Below, in pieces: positions 22,050 through 32,020 of a DNA stretch of 64,000 bases. The stretch is from Lunularia cruciata (Eukaryota > Streptophyta > Marchantiopsida > Lunulariales > Lunulariaceae). The DNA lies in NCBI GenBank assembly GCA_948567375.1, contig OX419757.1, positions 38,006,001 through 38,070,000 on the forward strand. Reading direction: 5' to 3'. The notes under the pieces were generated by a model. That model searched no databases. It saw only the letters and a program-made list of their open reading frames with translations, and was not told where the DNA came from. The first letter of the stretch is position 1. Each line of letters starts with the position of its first letter. A program made the position numbers and the translations under genes.

Positions 22050-22610
22050 GCTTTGAAATGCCTTAGGGTTGTGAAAGGACCAGGGAAGGATTTTCAAGAG
22101 TTGAGAGAGAGTCTTGCAGGGCCAGAGGAGAATTTCAAGATGCCTTAGGGCTGTGACGGGGCCAGGAGAATTTTTTTGAAAGTTGAGTGAGAGTGTTGCA
22201 GGCCAAAGGAGATTTTCAAAATGCCTTAGGGCTGGGACAGGAGAGGAAAGATTTTTGAGAGTTGAGAGAGGACTCTTGCAGGGCCAGAGGAATTTTTTGA
22301 GATGCCTTAGGGCTATGATAGGGCAAGGAAAAGGCTTTCAAAAGTTGAGTGAGAGTGTTGTAGGCCAGAGGAGATTTTCAAAATGTCTTAGGGCTGTGAC
22401 AGGAGAGGAAGATTTTAGAGAGTTGAGAGAGGACTCTTGCAGGGCCAAAGGAAATTTTTGAGATGCCTTAGGGCTGTGACAGGGCTGTGATAGGGCCATG
22501 AGAATTTTTTTGAAAGTTGAGTGAGAGTGTTGCAGGCCAGAGGAGATTTTCAAAATGCCTTAGGGCTGTGACAGGAGAGGAAATTTTTGAGATGCCTTAG
22601 GGCTGGACAG
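22050..22610 (+). repeat. Minisatellite with about 80-bp units
   Basis: The core ATGCCTTAGGGCTGTGACAGG returns near 22058, 22140, 22218, 22300, 22380 (ATGTC), 22461, 22554 and 22590, so the period is about 80 bp with alternating unit types (about 160 bp higher order). Units also share GAGTGAGAGTGTTG or GAGAGAGGACTCTTGC. The purine-rich strand is the plus strand. The array lies inside the disrupted element C. Confidence 0.75.
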
Positions 22611-22769
22611 GGAATGATTTTGAATGTGGAAGGATGTTTATTGTGAGATTGTTGATAGGAGAGAAAATTTTGAATGAAGAATGTTTGTTGTGAAGGGGTG
22701 GACATGGAATGAATTTTGACTGTAGAGGATGTGTTGTTGAAAATATAGCAATGAAGAATTCTCACAAAG

Positions 22770-22853
22770 GAGAGATTGGACAAAGTGAATGAGAGACTAG
22801 ATAGAGTGAATGAGAGACTAGACAAAGTGAATGAGAGTCTGGACAAGAGTGAA
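22770..22853 (+). repeat. 21-bp tandem repeat, four units
   Basis: Four units of GAGAGACTAGACAAAGTGAAT type. In one frame they encode heptads like ERLDKVN, a coiled-coil-like repeat, but no open gene surrounds it. Confidence 0.7.
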
Positions 22854-23075
22854 CTATTGAAGAGAGATTTTAGAAGGTTGCTTGGCCTTGGTCTGTGACA
22901 GAAGGAGATAGAAAACTTTCAAAAGTGCTATTGAGCATGATAGTGGCCAAATGAACAAATGGCAGGGAGTATGCCTTGAAGGTGTGAAGGGTAGAGGAGA
23001 GAAATTTTTGCAGGAAAGCAAAGGCCTTGAGTTTGCAAGAGAATGAAGGACCTTGCAGGAGAGGGAAGGCTAGAC

Positions 23076-23767
23076 TATAGCACCCATTTATGCATGTGTG
23101 TGGTATTGTGATATTTAACTTGGTATTACAAGTACTTGAGAGATATTATTTATATAGAGATAAAGGATGATTCTACATTAGTCATGATTAGCTAAAGTTA
23201 TTCATAGCTAAGATAGAGGGGACCTTACTTTAGAGGAAGTAGAAAAGATGAGCACCACTATTTTGGATTTTAGTGTGTTGATTTGGTATTATTCCTAGGT
23301 GTTTGACTTTGAGGAAAGAGTTGAGAACTCTTGGGCCCACAAGCCTTTATGTTTTGGATTCTTTTTTAGTCCAAGGATAGCCCATGTGAAGGAATCCTTG
23401 ACTTAGTGGTTGGGTCAAGATAAGACCACATGCTTAGGGGAATATGCCCATGTGAATGGATATTCCTTTGTACTTTTTGACTTTATTTGACTTTTAGTCT
23501 AGTAATTTGAGTTACTACGGTAATTAGTAACTTTGGTACGTAACTATTTCACAAGTATATAAACAAGGGGTGAGGAGGTACTCATCATCCTTTCATTTGC
23601 AACTATCTCTTTCTCATTGAGTTCTCTAGTGAGCAATGTCTTGAGTCTTGGAGTGTTAGCCTTGGAGGAGTATGATGGAGTTGTGGTTCCTTGCCTTCTT
23701 AGTCCATGGTGCACTACCATAATAGCCATCAGAGGTTCATCCTGAGTGAGAGACAGGCCGGCTCACA
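23076..23767 (+). repeat. Solo LTR of element B family
   Basis: 692 bp matching the element B LTRs along the whole length, with no internal region. It starts TATAGCACCC and ends GGCTCACA. The flanks TAGAC (23071-23075) and AAGAC (23767-23771, counting the final LTR base) share AGAC, a probable target duplication with one mismatch. Solo LTRs arise by recombination between the two LTRs of an inserted element. Confidence 0.85.
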
Positions 23768-24808
23768 AGACAGGAAAGAAAATTTTGCAGGACTAGTAGG
23801 GTTGAGAGAGGGTTCAGGAAGGAGAAAGAGTTTGCAGAAAGAATGTTCCCTAGGAGTTGATGCTTGGACAGCAGAAGTTTAGAGAAGGGCAGTAGGGCTG
23901 AGTGTGGATGTTCACGAATTGGCAAGGAGATTGAAAGAGAGGGTAGTTTCAAGCATTTGTTGGGCTGGTCTGCGACAAGACAGAGGAAGGAGAGAGAGAG
24001 AGATGCCTTGAGAGGCCATTGGCAATGACATGACCAGGGAGAAAATTTCAAAATTGAAGAGCTGATGGGTGTTGGTGCAGGGAGAACTTTCAAGGGCAAA
24101 GGCAGACATGAAAGATGGAGTTAATGCTGGCACAAGACTTTGAGAACGGATGTCAAAGATAGTTGTGCACTGAGCTACTGATAGAAGTTTTCTAAAGGGA
24201 GAGCTGAGAACATTTCATGAAGGATCTTGGTTGATAACATAAACTTTGCAAGGAAACATTGATGGAAGTGCAATTGGGGGGTGAGAAAAGGTCCCGAGGG
24301 TGAGTTGCCTTTACTGTTATTGAACAAAGTGTGTGTGAGAAGCACCAGCTAGAGTGAAATTCTGTCATAATTTAGTGCAGACACTATATGAATTAGAATT
24401 GGTTGGGTTGTTGATCTTGTGAACCTTGCATCTAAAAATTTTATGAATGACAAATCTTGAGATGATGGTGTGTTTGACCTATGACAAGTGTCGAGGAAGC
24501 TCCACTTTAGGAGCTCTCAGTCCGTCTATATGAATGGTTTGACTCAATAGTTTGGCCGGGTTGAGCTGAATAGAATACTAGTTGTTGTTTGTAAAAATTC
24601 CAGCCTCTCTTAGGAACCGTCAGGTCCCAAAACCATAGCTGAAACCGTGTGAGCTAGCCAATTCTGTGAAGGCAGAGGACAAACACAAACTATCAAGAAA
24701 CCCAACCTCATGAAACAAAGAAAACCCTAAATTCTTACAGAGCTGAGATTTCCCAACACACCCGGAATAGGAAGAGGATGTCAATCTACGAGGACTCTAA
24801 TTCAACTA
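23768..24808. other. Purine-rich spacer, no gene recognised
   Basis: The first 400 bp are GA-rich and resemble in style the flank left of the solo LTR, as expected if the LTR split one sequence. I see no coding motif. Confidence 0.4.
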
Positions 24809-25330
24809 CTACAAGGACAAACTAAGCACAAGCAGCCAAGTGCCCGGTGCACTCTCAAGGCCAAACAAATTCCCCAACACCACCATCATCAAACTACTTC
24901 CAATCACTAGCTTGATAGGAATACCCAATTCCTTTGCTACTTGCATAGACATGCAATTCTCTAAACTTCCAAAATCAACAAAAATCCTACAACCCTGATT
25001 AGATATTGTACCTTGCAAGTGAAGCAAACTTGCATAGGTCGAGCCTTCAATCCCATTAGAACTAATCAAGCTCCTAGTAGGCGGCTAGAAATCTCCTATT
25101 GGGATTCCTTGTTTCCCTAATCATTTCACTCCACAACCTCCACCTGGGCAACTTGTTGAGGTTGTCCATTCTTGAGTGGACATTCAGCAATGCAATGCCC
25201 CAATTGGTGACAATAAAAACAACCATCTTTTTGTCATAGTTTCTCTCTATCTACCATGCTAAGTGGTCTTTGTTGAATGGCATCAATCTCCATTGGTGCT
25301 GGCTCTTCCACTTGTGTGTAGTATATTGGT
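24809..25330 (-). pseudogene. Element C zinc knuckle and protease N-half, inverted
   Basis: On the minus strand a CCHC knuckle (CFYCHQLGHCIAEC, about 25172-25213) is followed by a protease N-terminal half (LQGTISNQGCRIFVDFGS, then AKELGIPIK). The D-F-G-S triad replaces the usual D-S/T-G-A. The remaining protease half (GLPWLDHHKVQFDW) occurs just to the right on the plus strand at about 25352-25395. The two halves therefore belong to one gene split by an inversion break near 25331. The reading is interrupted by at least one stop between knuckle and protease. Confidence 0.65.
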
Positions 25331-28249
25331 AGGCTTTGGTTGCACCTCTACACTATGATATCAGTCTGGGTCTACCTTGGCTTGACCATCATAAGGTTCA
25401 ATTTGATTGGACCCGATGCCAAATTCAAGTACAACACCAAGGTAGGAAATTCCTATTAGGTTGTTTGGCACCTTTGAGTAAGACACCTAAGAATAGTTAG
25501 TCCCAAGATGTGAAGTTTCTCAAGAAGGTAGCCATAGAGCAAACTTGGAAGGGAGATGAGTCCCAAGATGGGAAGTTTGCCTAGAAGGCAACCAGGGAGC
25601 AAGCTTGGAAGAGCGACAATCCCTAGAAGGGAAGTTTGTTAGTAAAGCAGCCATAGAGCAAGCTTTGGAGGAAGATAAGTCTGTATTCACTGTGTGGATC
25701 AAGCCGATTGCACAAGAACAATCTACGGAGGGCCAAGAGCCTCATCAAGCAATGGTTGATCAGATAGTTAAGGAGTTTGCGGATGTGTTTCTAGATGATT
25801 TGCCAAAGGGATTTCCCTCTGATCAAGGTATGCCCTTCAAGATCGAGTTATTGCCAAGGAGTACTCCAATAAGTAGACCGATCTATTGGCTCTCACCAAA
25901 GGAGTTGGAGGTGTTGCAAACAACACTTACAGAGTTGTTGGAGAAGGACTCCATACAACATAATACCTCTCCTTGGGGAGCACCGTCACTATTTGTTCCA
26001 GAGAAGGATTGAGGACTTTGTTTTTGTATTGATTATCATGGGCTCAATAAGCAAACCGTGAAAAATGCATATCCCTTGCCTTAGATCAATGACTTGCTTG
26101 ATCAACTAAGTGGAGCATGCTACTTTTCCAAGTTGGATCTTTGTAGTGGCTATTGGCAAATTCCTATTGATAGAGAAGATGTGCAAAAGATTACCTTTTG
26201 CACAAGGTATGGGCATTTTGAGTGGAGAGTTCTACCTTTTGGACTCACTAATGCTCCAACAGTCTTCATGGATCAAATGCATCGGGTGTTGTATGGACTA
26301 TTGGATTGGTCCGTGGTGGTGTTCTTGGATGACATCTTAATCTATAGCAAGACAAAGGTAGAACACGTGAATCATGTATGAGAAGTCCTAAGACAACTAT
26401 AATAATGGAAATTTTACTGCAAGAAGTTGAAGTGTGCTTTTTGGCAGAAGGAGATTATCTTCTTGGGGCATAAGATCTCATCAGAGGGGATCAAGATAGA
26501 AGAAGACAAGATCAAGGCCATTACTGATTGGTCTACCCCAAAGGATGCTACAGAAGTATGGGCATTCAATGGATTGGCCGGCTTTTATCAATGTTCCATC
26601 CACTATTATGCTCATGTGGTTCCACCATTGACTGACCTCTTAGGAAAGAGCTTGAGCTTCCAATGGACCACCAAGCATGAAGAAACATTCTAGAAGTTAA
26701 AGCATATGGTGTCTTCAAGACCCATTCTTCAACCATATGATCCTCAACTACCTTGTGTGGTTGATTTTGATGCTTCTAACTTTGTAATTGGAGTTGTGTT
26801 GCAACAAGAATTCCCAAATGGACTACATCCCATTGCCTTTGTGTCTTGCTGACTAAATACAGCTGAAAGAAATTACTCTGCTCGAGATCAGGAACAACTT
26901 GCAATGGTATATGCCACCAAGATATAGAGGCATTATCTCTTGGGGAAACAAGTGATCATGCAAACTGATCACAAGCCATTGTTGTAGACCCTACTCTTGG
27001 AGCACATGAAGAGTTGACATCATTGATGGGAAGTGCAACTCCAAATGTTTGACATCAAACTTGCGTACAAACCAGGTCGGTTCCACGTCATCCTTGGTTC
27101 TCTATCATGACGACATGATTTAAATGCTCTTCCTCTCATCACGGCAGCAATTACGACGGTGTCAATTGACCCCAAGGTCCATAACAAGTTTTGATCACCT
27201 CTACAACAAGATTCCTTCTTCCAAATGGTACATGGTTGTCTGATAGGATGCAACAAGGAGTACAACACCTTCTCCTTCAAGGAAGGCCTTCTATTCCATG
27301 CGGACCAGATCTATGTTCCAGCCAAAGGTGATCTTTGACTTGTGCGCCTTCAAGAAGCCCATGATTTACCAATAGCTGGTCACATGGGAGTGGATAAGAC
27401 CTTGGGCACCCTCCAACGCCAATGGTGGTGGTCCAACATGACATGAGATGTTCAAGACTTTGTTTGATCGTGTGAGAGTTGTCAACATAACAAGGCTAGT
27501 AACCAAAAGCCGAATGGACTCCTTTAGCCACTTCCCATTCTAGCTACTTGTTGGGAACATGTGTGTTCAGATCTCATCACCTCCTTACCCAAGACACAAC
27601 AAGATCACAAAGCAATTGTGGTGTTTGTAGATAAGCTTAGTAAGAAAAACCATTTGGCACCAACGGTTGATATTGTGGCTGCTCCAACCTTGGCGCAACT
27701 CTACTTTGATAATGTCTTCAAACATCATGGGATGCCATGTGTACTCATCTCCGACCGTGATCCTCGCTTCATCGGAAAGTTTTGGCAAGCACTCTTCCAA
27801 CTACTTGGCACCAAGCTTGCTTTGTCCACAGCCTATCGTCCTCAAACTGATGGACAAACTGAATATGCAAATTGCACCTTGGAAGATATGCCTTGTGCCT
27901 TTGTCAACATTCACCATACCAATTGGGATCAATGTCTTGCAGTTGAAGAGTTTGCATACAATAATTCTAAACAAGCAAGCACCGGATTCTCTCCTTTCTT
28001 TCTCAATTTTGGTCAAGATCCACTTGTCTTAGATTCTCTTCTTGCTCCTCCTCCGTCCCAAGTCCACCATACTTCAACCTTCTTGACCACCATCTTTGAA
28101 TCTCTCTAACAAGCCAAATCTCACCTCCTTGTTGCTCAGAATTGTCAAAAACAATATGTTGACCATCATTGTTATGATCTCACCTTTGAAGTTGGTGATA
28201 AAGTTATTTTATCCTCTAGTAATCTAACCCTCCTACTTGATACCCAAGT
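25331..28249 (+). pseudogene. Element C pol: protease C-half, RT, RNase H, integrase, broken
   Basis: In order: protease C-half (GLPWLDHHKVQFDW); a linker with three 60-bp tandem units; RT ([40 protein letters not shown] at about 26316-26348); thumb (FWQKEIIFLGHKISSEGIKI); RNase H (VVDFDASNFVIGVVLQQE, ARDQEQLAMVYATK); integrase zinc region (HMGVDKTLGTLQRQW) and core (FVDKLSKKNH, LISDRDPRFIGKFWQA, TDGQTEYAN). Stops or frameshifts occur near 26010, 26380, 26400, 26691, 26850, 26925, 27010 and 27440. The integrase C-terminus runs directly into LTR sequence at 28250, so the end of the gene is deleted. The type is a plant chromovirus-like Ty3; any chromodomain is lost. Confidence 0.8.
25501..25680 (+). 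repeat. Three 60-bp tandem units within element C pol linker
   Basis: Units start at 25501, 25561 and about 25621, each 60 bp, encoding 20-residue repeats (SQDVKFLKKVAIEQTWKGDE type). The third unit is in frame with the RT that follows. It is a triplication of the linker between protease and RT. Confidence 0.85.
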
Positions 28250-28334
28250 TAGGCATTTGGAGTTTTCCCTCATTCAAGTGTCCCAATGTGAGTTTCCATT
28301 CTCCTATTTCTCTCCTTGGATTTGGTCTTTTACA
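28250..28334 (+). repeat. Element C 3' LTR, last 85 bp only
   Basis: Matches 20516-20600 with few changes, ending TTTTACA. It is fused directly to integrase sequence, so most of this LTR was lost by deletion. Confidence 0.75.
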
Positions 28335-28890
28335 CCAATTCATGCACACAATAGCAATTGTAGATTTAGCATATACAAATGTGGACAAAAATATGATGAA
28401 GCTAGAATTTGCACAACCCTACACTCATATTACATTGGGGTGATTCTCCTTATACCTTTTACTACAAAAAGATAAGGGACATCCATGGTTGCATGATGTC
28501 AATCCCTTAGTTAACTATCATTAAGACTAACCCTATTGTGCCTACTCTATCGTACCAAATTAATATTTTGATGGTGCCACCTACAAAGTGCATCTACTAT
28601 ACACTCTACTAGTCACAAGACGCTAATTAGACACCATGAGAATGATCCCAATGACATGGCATTGGCAAGTTTTCCTGATGTACATGACTATCATCATCTC
28701 TTAGATTATACACATGTCATTGCACCAAAGTGGTGCTATCCCATTGACATCCTATCCCTAACGGCAGGTCATCATGGTGATGCTTGACTCTAGTGGTCTC
28801 TCACCATGATGAGGTCTGACTCTGATGTTCAGACAAGTCCGATAGTCATGACATGCCAATTGCACCTCAAGAGTGTGACTTATTGTACAT
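28335..28890. other. No gene recognised
   Basis: Low-complexity text with several CATCATGGTGATG- and GATGTTGACT-like words. It holds no frame or repeat that I can assign. Confidence 0.4.
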
Positions 28891-31800
28891 GTGTACACAT
28901 GTAATTATATGACCAACATTACTTCCTTGACTTGCTTTGTCTCCTTGGGTGCATTGTCTCCCTTGCATCTTTGGATCAGTTGTACTTCATTGTACTCCTC
29001 CAGTTCTTGGCTGACCTTGCTCAAGACACTCTTGAATTTGTGGTCAATATGTTTCTGCAACCTCTCATCCAATTCAGCCAATTGCTTGGTTGAATACATC
29101 TTTGCTTGCCAAAATCATGTATCTTTGACTTCAACTCTTGCAGTTTTGCATGATGAACCTAGTTCAAAGCCACCACTTCTACTTGAGTCTTTAACCAGTT
29201 TGTGGTATCCTCCACCACTATGATTACCCACATTTTCTCCTCATCTAACACATCATGGATGGATTGCAACTCCATATCCAACTCTTGCCGGACTTGCATG
29301 TGGAGGATCTGTTCATGGTCCTCATGATTTTTTACAATCATGGTCAGTTCTTAATGCACATTTGAGCCTTTTCAACATTTGTGTTGAGGGCCTGCTTATC
29401 CTTGACACTATAGAGATCAATAACCTTTAGTTCTTGCTTGAGAGATGCTACCTCCTCATCTTTAGCACTCAATTTCTCCATGTGCTCCTTTTTACTTCCT
29501 CCATAAAATGCTTGGACCTCACCTTGATGGTTAGTGAATTGGAGTCCAATTGGGAGACCCGTTGTAATGATCCTAATATCTCCTTCCTTGTCAATGCTAT
29601 TCCGTCATCCTTCTCCTTCAACTTTGCTTTTTGGGCCGTTGTGTAATCCACAAATGCTTTCTCTCACTAGGAAATATCTATCTTCATCACTACAAGCTTG
29701 GCCTTGACTTGGCATATCTCCACTTGGTATTTTTCCAACATGGTGTTGTTATCCTTCTTCCACACCTTGTAGTTTGTGGATGGGGTGTTGTGCTTTCCTT
29801 TCATTCTTTGCAGCTCTGCATCCTTGCTTGCAAGAGCAACCTCCATTTCCTAGACTTGTGACAGTTTGGCACTTGGCATCATATCCCTTTCTTTGGTCTG
29901 ACTCTTTGGGGTTTGATCAAGGTGATGACTTCTTCCTTTTGCAGTCATGGACCCTCCTCCCAATGGCACAAGTTCTTGGGCCTCCATCTAGGTCAGCTTA
30001 CACAATTGGTATTGGCAATGCCCTCAAATCTTAGTAAGTTGAGCTTCCATGTATGCAATGCTAGCATGGTCCCTGGTAAAGTCCTTCTCTACTCCTAGCT
30101 TCTCCTATATAGCCCTTTAATTTTGATAATGTAAAAACTCTATCACATGTTTGTAGTCTGTCATGGCCGGTTTGATTTCCCAATAAGTAGGCAATAGGTC
30201 CTCCACGGCTTTTTACACCAACTCCAACATCTGAACAACCCAGGTCAACAAGAGTGGGTAATCCATAAGGTGCTTTAACTCTCTAGATCCTTGTCAGCTG
30301 GTGGGGCCTGTTGGACTGGTTCTGTCTTCCTCCTATTACGCTGTTTGGGCTATGTCCTTTTCTTACAGGTGATCACAAATAGGTGTTGTGACCAACTGGG
30401 GTGTCTTCTACTTATGGTAGTTACAGAGAACCTGTCGCTCCTCTTTCCTCCTTTGATTTTCCGTTAACTTGCACTTCAGTAGCTGCCACGATCTTAGCAA
30501 CAACAGCTGAAGCAAAAATTATTTCAACCAAGTTCAAGGACAGTTGGTTCTTTAGACCCTTACCCTTTTCTTCACTAAAGAACCTCCTTGCACATGATCA
30601 TGATAGCACCTTTTGGCCATTCTTGAGCATAGGTTCTTGAGGTAGAGTCACCACCCATTGTTCTTCTTCTAAGGGCAATGCAATCAAAATTGGAAGTATC
30701 CAATCTTGGTGTTAGAGGAGGGGCCTTCTTTGCTTGCAATTGGGATATCAAAATATTCTCCTCCTCTTTCACCATCATCTTCTCTTATTCTTTGGTGGTA
30801 GGTTGGCCTATTACTCCCAACCCCACCATGGCCATAGGGTGGACCGTACCTCCATTCCCTGCTCCGTATTGCCTCCTTCATTTTTGAAGGACACTTTGAT
30901 CTGGGAGAAGAAAGTCTCTTGCTTTGGAGGCCCTACCTCTCCATCATTGGTGACAATTCCTTCTCCACACTCGCTTGTGATTGTTGTACTTGGGGAGTTC
31001 CTTGCGAGTTGAGATCATTCCCACCTTTGCTTCCTGATCCCAATTCATCCTTGGATTGTGGATTCTCTTCATCCAAAGAGCCCACAACCAAGGGATCAGG
31101 CTAGTATCTCCTCCTTGAATGGACTAGCATTTTCATTACCTTCTGTTTGCTTGTGCTTTCTCCTACAACCCTATTGATCAGGACCCACTTCCCAATATTC
31201 TGCTACTTGAAAAATGTGTCCTTGTACTTCTTGGTCTCTATTGCATGCTTGAGCTAGGCTTGATGTTATCCCATAGGGTAGTGATGTGCTAGGAAGAGCA
31301 TCCATTCTTCCTTCTTCAACAGCCTCATCCCAATGTAGAAGTTTAAGACAAATACAAAGAGGAAGGTGTTTCCTTTGTGGGTTTTCAATTGCTTCATCAT
31401 CTCACACGCAAGATGATAAAACATCGTTGCTCAATCCAGAGGTCTTCCTTCATGCAATAGCTCAAAGAAGGTAGCCTACACATTGTTAACATATGTTTTC
31501 TTCATTGATTTAAATAGCTTCATAAGCAAGGTCCACACAATATGCTTGGTAGGATTGTTATAACCATACACCTTCCAGCCATTCCCCATCTTGGCATACT
31601 TAAACAAGGCTTTAAATTTCCTCATCATTGCCTTTGTTGGTTACGGCCACTCTTGGTTGAGGTACATTGCTCCAAGCATGGATTTGGACTTGATAACCTT
31701 TTGCCAATGCTCCTCCCTCCAAGCAAACACATTATTGTGTAAGTAAGTGAAGTTTGGATTCTTCTTCTCTCTAATCTCCAACACCATTGGGAGATAAGTA

Positions 31801-32020
31801 AAACCCAAATCTATAGCAAGAACCACATGTGCTTGGAGTTGAGATATTCTAGGTAAAAATAATGCATCCATTTCTCCACTCCCATAGAATGTAAGGCAAT
31901 TATGGATGGAGTCTTCTTCTTCTTTGGAGACATCACATTACCCAATGCTTCAAGTCCCAATTCATTCAATTGCTTCCACACTCTCTTGCTCCATATCACC
32001 CACGCACATAAGCTCTTTTG
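28891..32020 (-). pseudogene. Second copy of the uncharacterised coiled-coil protein family, decayed
   Basis: Read on the minus strand, 31250-31620 encodes a region aligning with the gene at 2-1999: MGNGWKVYGYNNPTKHIVW against NGYKVESYRDPIQKSIIG, then TYVNNV-ATFFELLHEGRPLD against TYVTMQQAVFFHQMFAGVPVN, then FVLNFYIGMRLLKKEE against AAHFYFGLNLLSEDE. Further N-terminal sequence survives here that is off-window in the first copy (about 31640-32000, with HSMGVEKWMHYFYLEYLN and GFTYLPMVLEIREKKNP). Downstream is a hydrophilic linker (30600-31110), then Glu/Lys/Gln-rich coiled-coil pieces at 28905-29651 (LAELDERLQKHIDHKFKSVL). Many stops and frame changes break it. The shared order globular, acidic or polar linker, coiled coil supports one family. 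Function unknown. Confidence 0.55.

Larger units (their letters stand above)
20188..28334 (+). mobile_element. Element C: rearranged chromovirus-like Ty3 retrotransposon
   Basis: An LTR (about 20188-20600), initiator-Met-type primer site and gag at the left share an element with pol (25331-28249) and a piece of the same LTR (28250-28334) at the right. Between them lie minisatellites, a solo B-type LTR (23076-23767) and a minus-strand segment carrying the CCHC knuckle and protease N-half. The 3' LTR keeps only its last 85 bp, joined directly to integrase sequence, so the pol 3' end and most of the LTR were deleted. Multiple stops show this is an old copy. Confidence 0.7.

Noticed and set aside
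22050-22610. CRISPR-like array of repeats
   Set aside because: Units are about 80 bp, imperfect and contiguous without unique spacers, in a eukaryotic genome; it is a minisatellite.
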